DNA from: Gloeopeniophorella convolvens
Lineage: Eukaryota; Basidiomycota; Agaricomycetes; Russulales
DNA: 12,328 nucleotides
NCBI GenBank assembly: GCA_022496205.1
Contig: WTXD01000328.1
Span: forward strand, 1-12,328
Direction of reading: 5' to 3'
Below, in pieces: positions 8,251-12,328 of the stretch. Numbering within the stretch: the first letter of the stretch is position 1; every line of letters begins with the position of its first letter. A program made the position numbers and the translations under genes. The notes under the pieces were generated by a model, which worked only from the letters and a program-made list of their open reading frames with translations, was not told the origin of the DNA and searched no databases.

Positions 8251-9272
8251 TATCCTTTGTCGGAGATTATGGCTGCGTCGTGCGCGCCCCTGCACGCCCC
8301 TGCCTGCCCGGGCCGAGGTTGCACACATCGCGTACGTCAGCGTACCAGCTATTACGATTAGTCTGCGCTCAAGGGCGTTGACTCTGAAAGGAACAGTGAG
8401 CAGATACAATACTGGGCCGGGGTTTCCGACAGCGTCCACGATTGGACCTTACACCTTTCAAGGCTGGATCCAATTCAGGCGTCAGTGGCGTACAGGCTCA
8501 GGACGCCGGCCCGTCTCGCTTAGAGTCCATGCCACCCTAAGCCACCCTAATGTTACAGGCCGAACGTTCGAGACGCGATAGGGTTGATTGAACCTGAAAC
8601 GTTCGTAGACACTGGTGCTCAAGCGGACCATTTCATCGCAAGTTGAAGATAGTAGATGAACCGGTGGCATTCAAGTATCTTATAGTTGCACATGACGGAG
8701 CGAAACCCATAGACTATAGGAATAGTAGAACCAGAGATCGTATCCATGTGTTCTCGATCCCATGATAACGTGGATCCTGTGAACAATGAAATGAATTCGT
8801 CAGCTTAGGGACAAATTGCTATGGGTCTCCGAGCCACTGACGCGACACAAATCCAAGGAACACCCTGTTTGGCTATCGTTCATTGTCAGTCATTGGCTAC
8901 GGATCTCCGAGAGCCAGGCAACGAGACTGTGTCCTCGCCAATGTTGATGCTCTGAGAGACCTGGGACGCAAGGCTGCCTGCACGCTGGTGCGTAAGCTGA
9001 ACCCAGTCGCGGGAACGAACTGCTCTTCGTCAGCCACAAGGACCAATTTGTGCTGTAGACCAGGAGAAAATTCCGCTGAGGAAGCCATCATGAACTTGAC
9101 TGGCTAGAGCAGTAAAGCTCGCGCCAGCGCCTTGGAGATGAATCAATGAAAGGTGCGAACCCGGAAGTGAAGTACGTTGAACGATGGGCGGAGGAGGGCA
9201 GCGGCTCCTTTCCGGAACGTGGGAGTATCTTGAGTCAGCATCGCTCACGCACGCACGTGCGTATGGGCGCCT
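8251..9272. other. Intergenic, no supported gene
   Basis: Contains a perfect 10-bp tandem duplication, GCCACCCTAA, at 8531-8550. Both strands have open frames of 60-75 codons at 8883-9107, but neither has splice partners or recognisable sequence. Around 8590-8880 the sequence is less GC-rich and has many stops. I see nothing else here. Confidence 0.5.
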
Positions 9273-9407
9273 ATGGGCGCTAGCGAGCGCCTGAACGCAG
9301 TCGTGGCCGCAGCGCACTTTGCTATTCAGAACTTCTCCAATGTACCTCCTCTCAGTCAGATCAACGCTCTAGACCCGCCAGAATTTTTCAAAAAAGTCGT
9401 TTATTGA
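9273..9407 (+). CDS. Small protein-like ORF (44 aa), possibly one exon of a gene
   Basis: Reads from ATG 9273 to TGA 9405-9407. The composition is that of a real helical protein rather than of random GC-rich frames: it starts MGASERLNAVVAAAHFAIQ and ends with an acidic/aromatic segment and VVY. The in-frame upstream stop is at about 9231. The start codon lies inside a 9-bp direct repeat (TATGGGCGC twice, 9262-9280). I do not recognise a family. It could be a free-standing small protein, or the last exon of a plus-strand gene whose other exons I cannot find. It converges on the F-box pseudogene downstream. Confidence 0.3.
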   Translation: MGASERLNAVVAAAHFAIQNFSNVPPLSQINALDPPEFFKKVVY

Positions 9408-9500
9408 GATGACGTGGACAGCGGTTTAGATGTTGCAGTGTGAACTGCTTTTCACTCTTCCGATGCGGAGGGATGCCAGCCCATAATGCACCGATCAACC

Positions 9501-10708
9501 TTAGATGAACTTTACTTGAATGGCCTCTTGGAGCGCTCCGAGACCCGCCTTCCTAAGCTCCTCAGCGAGTTGGGGAATGTTGGCGCGAGGATGGATGTGT
9601 TGCTTAAAGGAGCCTTCTAGATGAGACGCTGGCGCGGTGCAATAGCGCGTGCAAGCTCCGCTAAGACAGTGCTCACCTTCGGTGCATTTGGGTCTGGCCA
9701 TCGTGACCGTGGCTTTCTGCACCGGTCCCCGCGTCACCACTTGGGGTCCTGTTTGCTCCTCCCGATGCCTCCAGCGCACCTGATCGTCTTCTTCAGACCC
9801 GGACGCGTCCTCGCTGTCCTCACTGCCCTCCCCGTCGCTATATTCTCCGTCGCCGTCGTCGTCGCTGCCATATCTGCTGTTGTCGCACCGGCCGCGAGGC
9901 GGCCACAAGAACGTGATGGACCTGAGTCACTGGAAGAGCACCCGTTCATCCGGCTGGCTGTCGGCAAGCGCGCGGAGGAGGTACAGCGCGCTCGCACCGA
10001 TGACATCGACGTGCTCGACATCCTTCTCGTCACCAAAAAGGTAGCGCCATGTCTGCGAGTTCCATTCCATGCTGTAGTATGGCATGCGCAAGCAGGATGC
10101 GCACCTCGCCCAGAGGCAGCGCTTCCACGACGCTCTTAACAAATGCCGCCGGTCGCTTCTTCCGGCCTTCAGTAGGCCACCCGAGGCTGAGCGGCTAGGT
10201 ACGAGTATTGTTCAAGAAATGGGGGATGATTGCGGAAGCTTGTTCCTCTCCCGATGCCCAACTGCTTGACATGGTGGAAGTGCAGCATGATGACTTCTCT
10301 GTAATCGCACCCTTTCGGACCTTTGGTGCAGTCGAGGATGATGGGTAGTTGCTCGCAGCGGGAAATTTCTGCTCACCATCAGGAGCCGAGGAAGAGAGAG
10401 ACATAGACCTATAGCTCAGGACAACCAAGAGCGACATGACGCCAGCGGTGGTACACATGCGTGACCTTGATCCACCCCAGCTTCTCCTGCAGCGTCAGCT
10501 CTACCACCCAGCCGTCCTTCCCGTAACGCTGTATCGTGTCTGGCCTGACAGAGGGCTCCGGTATCGTCTGGAGCAAGAAGATTTGCTCCAACACCTCAAA
10601 TGGGATGCGAGCCACCGAGGGTTGATGCGGGCGTGCGTCGGAAAGTTCGCTGTTGCGTTCGGAACTAGGAACGAGGTCGAATGAGGTGGCCATACTGCCG
10701 TCAAGCAT
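9501..10708 (-). pseudogene. F-box domain protein, pseudogene
   Basis: In agaricomycetes such proteins form a large, rapidly changing family that presumably selects substrates for SCF ubiquitin ligases. From ATG 10708 the first 99 codons give an intact F-box: IPFEVLEQIF at about residues 35-44, a 20-residue insert, then LGWIKVTHVYHRWRHVALG and CPEL. The next codon, normally Trp in this motif, is TAG (10409-10411). The same frame goes on with the family's typical next block (RW..E..SRCEQLPIILD) but with TGA at 10379-10381 and 10373-10375 where Arg fits. It then reads well (DYREVIMLHFHHVKQL) to about 10172. Two one-base shifts carry the reading to EALPLGEVRIL and then WRYLFGDEKDVEHV. A further TGA (9927-9929) interrupts what would be LF-x-RLRSITF. 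A Glu/Asp/Ser-rich segment and the C-terminus ending at 9501 follow, with at least one more frame ambiguity near 9680. No introns are seen. The length of about 400 codons fits the family. Confidence 0.8.
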
Positions 10709-11085
10709 CCCGCTCCTGTAGTGTTATGCAATAAGTCACTAATGCCACCACGGCATCAGCATGGCACACGTACTAAGCCACAGGTTCCTCTCTTTCCTAC
10801 GGTTCGTAGGAGCTTCAAGTCACCAAGCACTTTGTTATGAACAAAAAGCACTTGACATGCTGGAGAATTGATAGTCACCGTCTACGTTTGCGCGCGCTGC
10901 ATCGAGTTGCGGTGAGTCCCTTGAAAGAAATGTCACACGGCGGCAAATCTCACGCACGGGTTTGACAGGCCGCAGTCTCAGAGTTACTGGCACCCGGTCG
11001 GAGACAGGACTCGGAGTTGATTGGGTTGCTTTAGCGGGCCCGCTCCTTGCCCAATTGACCGTCGTGTTTGAGGCCAGAAAGAGCG
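10709..11085. other. Upstream region of the F-box pseudogene, no gene seen
   Basis: Presumably includes the old promoter of the minus-strand F-box gene. I find no clear TATA box at a suitable distance and no supported ORF. Confidence 0.4.
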
Positions 11086-11532
11086 CTAGTATTGATGAGC
11101 GCCGACCATATTGTCTGCGGTTCTTTGGCCTATCGAGATGCTTGCGCTCAGTACACGCGGGCTTGGGGTCATAACTGTGGAGACAGACTGCTTCGTTGAA
11201 TTATGAATACGGTGACCGGCGTCGCAGTGGGGAATGAAAATCGCCCGTGCGCGATCGATGGTCGCTCCAATGAGAACGAGTGTTGAGTCTCGAATAAACC
11301 CTCCAGCGACATGACATGCCTGGACCACACCACCGAGGTCCGACTCGGCGAAGGACGCGGACATACTGTACACTGCCAGGGAGTCAGACGTCTTCGTGCA
11401 CTCGTGTGCCTGCGTGCAATGCGGGAAGTTATTTTCGTCTTGAAAAGAAGTGTGTGCGGCGTGTCGTGCTTGCGGAGAGGCGTACGCGTGATGCAGCGTT
11501 GCAGTCGGGCGAAGGGGGGTAAAACGTTGGCA
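11086..11532 (-). other. Long open frame without a clear start, status uncertain
   Basis: The minus-strand frame is free of stops for 148 codons (TAA at 11533-11535 upstream, TAG at 11086-11088 at the end), and the C-terminal two thirds read like protein (GGVVQACHVAGGFIRDSTL, then IGATIDRARAIFIPHCDAG). There is no ATG before 11364, where MSASFAESDLGG begins. An overlapping frame in the same strand (11169-11564) is also open but is Arg/Ser/Thr-rich and looks like a shadow. I know no matching family. It may be a gene remnant or chance. Confidence 0.25.
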
Positions 11533-11747
11533 TTAGAGGGAGGCGGAAGGGGGTACGTCAACACAAGGCCAGCCGGTGACCACGGTTGGAACGCTGTGCG
11601 AATGACAGGTCTATAGGATAAGAATAATGATTCGCTGGCCTGGCCGCGTCCTGGTCGCGGAACAAGTTCCGCGCTGTCGAAGCTTGGAGTCCGACTCAGA
11701 AGACAGACGCGTCCGATTGCAGAACAGCGAAAGCAGTGCGGTCATTG

Positions 11748-11948
11748 ATTGGCCAGGACGGCGTGCACGTGATGCTATTGTCACAAGTGCGTTCAAACTT
11801 CAAATTCGCTCCCCCGTGCACGAGCCCAACATGAGCTGCACCAACAAGTTCCGCAGCGCCTGTGCCCGCAACATCACAATGGAACAACCCTCTGGAAGCA
11901 CCATTGCACCCTGCTTCACCTTTCGGTTCCTCGTTCCGAATATATATC
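11748..11948 (+). promoter_or_regulatory. Probable promoter of the DUF6535 gene
   Basis: An inverted CCAAT box (ATTGG, 11748-11752) and an AATATATAT TATA-like element (11940-11948) precede the ATG at 12036 by about 290 and 90 bp. The sequence after the TATA element is C-rich with few purine runs, as expected for a leader. Confidence 0.4.
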
Positions 11949-12035
11949 ATCAATTCAACATGAACTCGCCGTGAGGCTCCCTCCCCATTACGCGCGTTCT
12001 GCCCCCTACCCTTGAAATTTGACCGGGACCCCGCA

Positions 12036-12328
12036 ATGTCTCAGTCGCAATCGGAAACGGACGGGTGCTCCCCACCTCTGTCGGACTAGGTTAGTTCCCA
12101 TCGCCATGCCATAGCTCCAGTTAGTAGACCCTCCTCACAGATACCAATGGCAACGCCGCCGTACCACCACCTGGCACGCCTGCGTTCAACCACCAAGAGA
12201 GCAGCTTCACAGATGGGTCCGGACATATTTTCACCATGTATCTCGAGAAGGCCGAAAAGGAAGACGACAAGATGGCTGAGAGCTGGAAAGGCGATGCAGA
12301 CGGCATCCTCGTATTCGTGCGTCTCTGT
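12036..12328 (+). CDS. DUF6535 domain protein, 5' part only
   Basis: The sequence from 12141 onward encodes FTDGSGHIFTMYLEKAEKED, then DKMAESWKGDADGILVF. This is the characteristic start of DUF6535, a domain of multi-pass membrane proteins of unknown function that is abundant in mushroom-forming fungi. In that family the block is followed by transmembrane helices, which lie beyond the window. A GTGCGT donor after GILVF at 12317 suggests an intron begins there. The 5' end is unresolved. ATG 12036 starts MSQSQSETDGCSPPLSD and meets TAG at 12087-12089, right before a GTTAGT donor. Joining that donor to the CACAG acceptor at 12140 (51 nt) gives the wrong phase, and joining it to the TAG acceptor at 12127 (38 nt) keeps phase but leaves the stop. 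Either exon 1 lies elsewhere or this copy is damaged. Confidence 0.65.

Noticed and set aside
8883..9107. Overlapping plus and minus frames of 64-75 codons
   Set aside because: Both are open and neither is clearly better; no start context, introns or homology that I can recognise.
6515..10708. TGA used as a sense codon (recoded genetic code) to explain the in-frame TGAs
   Set aside because: The zinc-finger gene ends naturally at a TGA with no meaningful coding beyond it, and the F-box locus also has a TAG and frame shifts, so decay is the simpler explanation.

Overview
The window looks like nuclear DNA of a basidiomycete fungus, most likely a mushroom-forming agaricomycete. The reasons are the gene structure (many introns of about 45-70 nt with GTGAGT or GTAAGT donors, CTNAY-like branch points and CAG/TAG acceptors), GC-rich coding with TC-rich leaders, and the families present: a basidiomycete-style zinc-finger regulator, an agaricomycete F-box protein and the start of a DUF6535 membrane protein. 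There is no bacterial operon structure, and I found no tRNA, rRNA or CRISPR array.

Layout, left to right. (1) 21-820, minus strand: remains of an unrecognised protein-coding gene with in-frame stops, split by a short retroposed element at 435-747. The element has a 27-29 nt poly(A) tail on the minus strand and a perfect 12-14 bp target-site duplication. (2) 821-1480: no gene called; the part next to position 1480 is probably the 3' UTR of the next gene and carries a G10-A-G7 tract. (3) 1481-3389, minus: the best gene, a six-exon putative nuclear regulator of about 542 residues with two adjacent Cys-rich zinc fingers. Its only defect is one surplus base (or an unusually short intron) in exon 1. 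(4) 3390-6514: mostly anonymous sequence with hairpins, a TATA-like site and one weak candidate for a small spliced transcript. (5) 6515-7964, minus: a five-exon gene of unknown function whose splice phases agree, but which carries in-frame TGA codons and at least one frame break; called a pseudogene. (6) 7965-9272: intergenic, with the probable promoter of the previous gene. (7) 9273-9407, plus: a protein-like 44-codon ORF. (8) 9501-10708, minus: an F-box pseudogene with one premature TAG, three premature TGAs and several frame shifts. (9) 10709-12035: a long open frame of uncertain status and the promoter region of the last gene. (10) 12036-12328, plus: the 5' part of a DUF6535 gene cut by the window edge, with an unresolved first exon.

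These genes do not form a pathway. The main theme is decay: of the five recognisable loci only the zinc-finger gene is close to intact. The premature stops in loci 5 and 8 fit C-to-T changes (CGA to TGA) or the matching G-to-A change (TGG to TAG). That points to cytosine deamination or a RIP-like process in a transposon-affected accessory region. The inferred frame shifts all go the same way (one surplus base), so assembly error must be excluded for those. All calls come from reading the sequence by eye; no database search was run.
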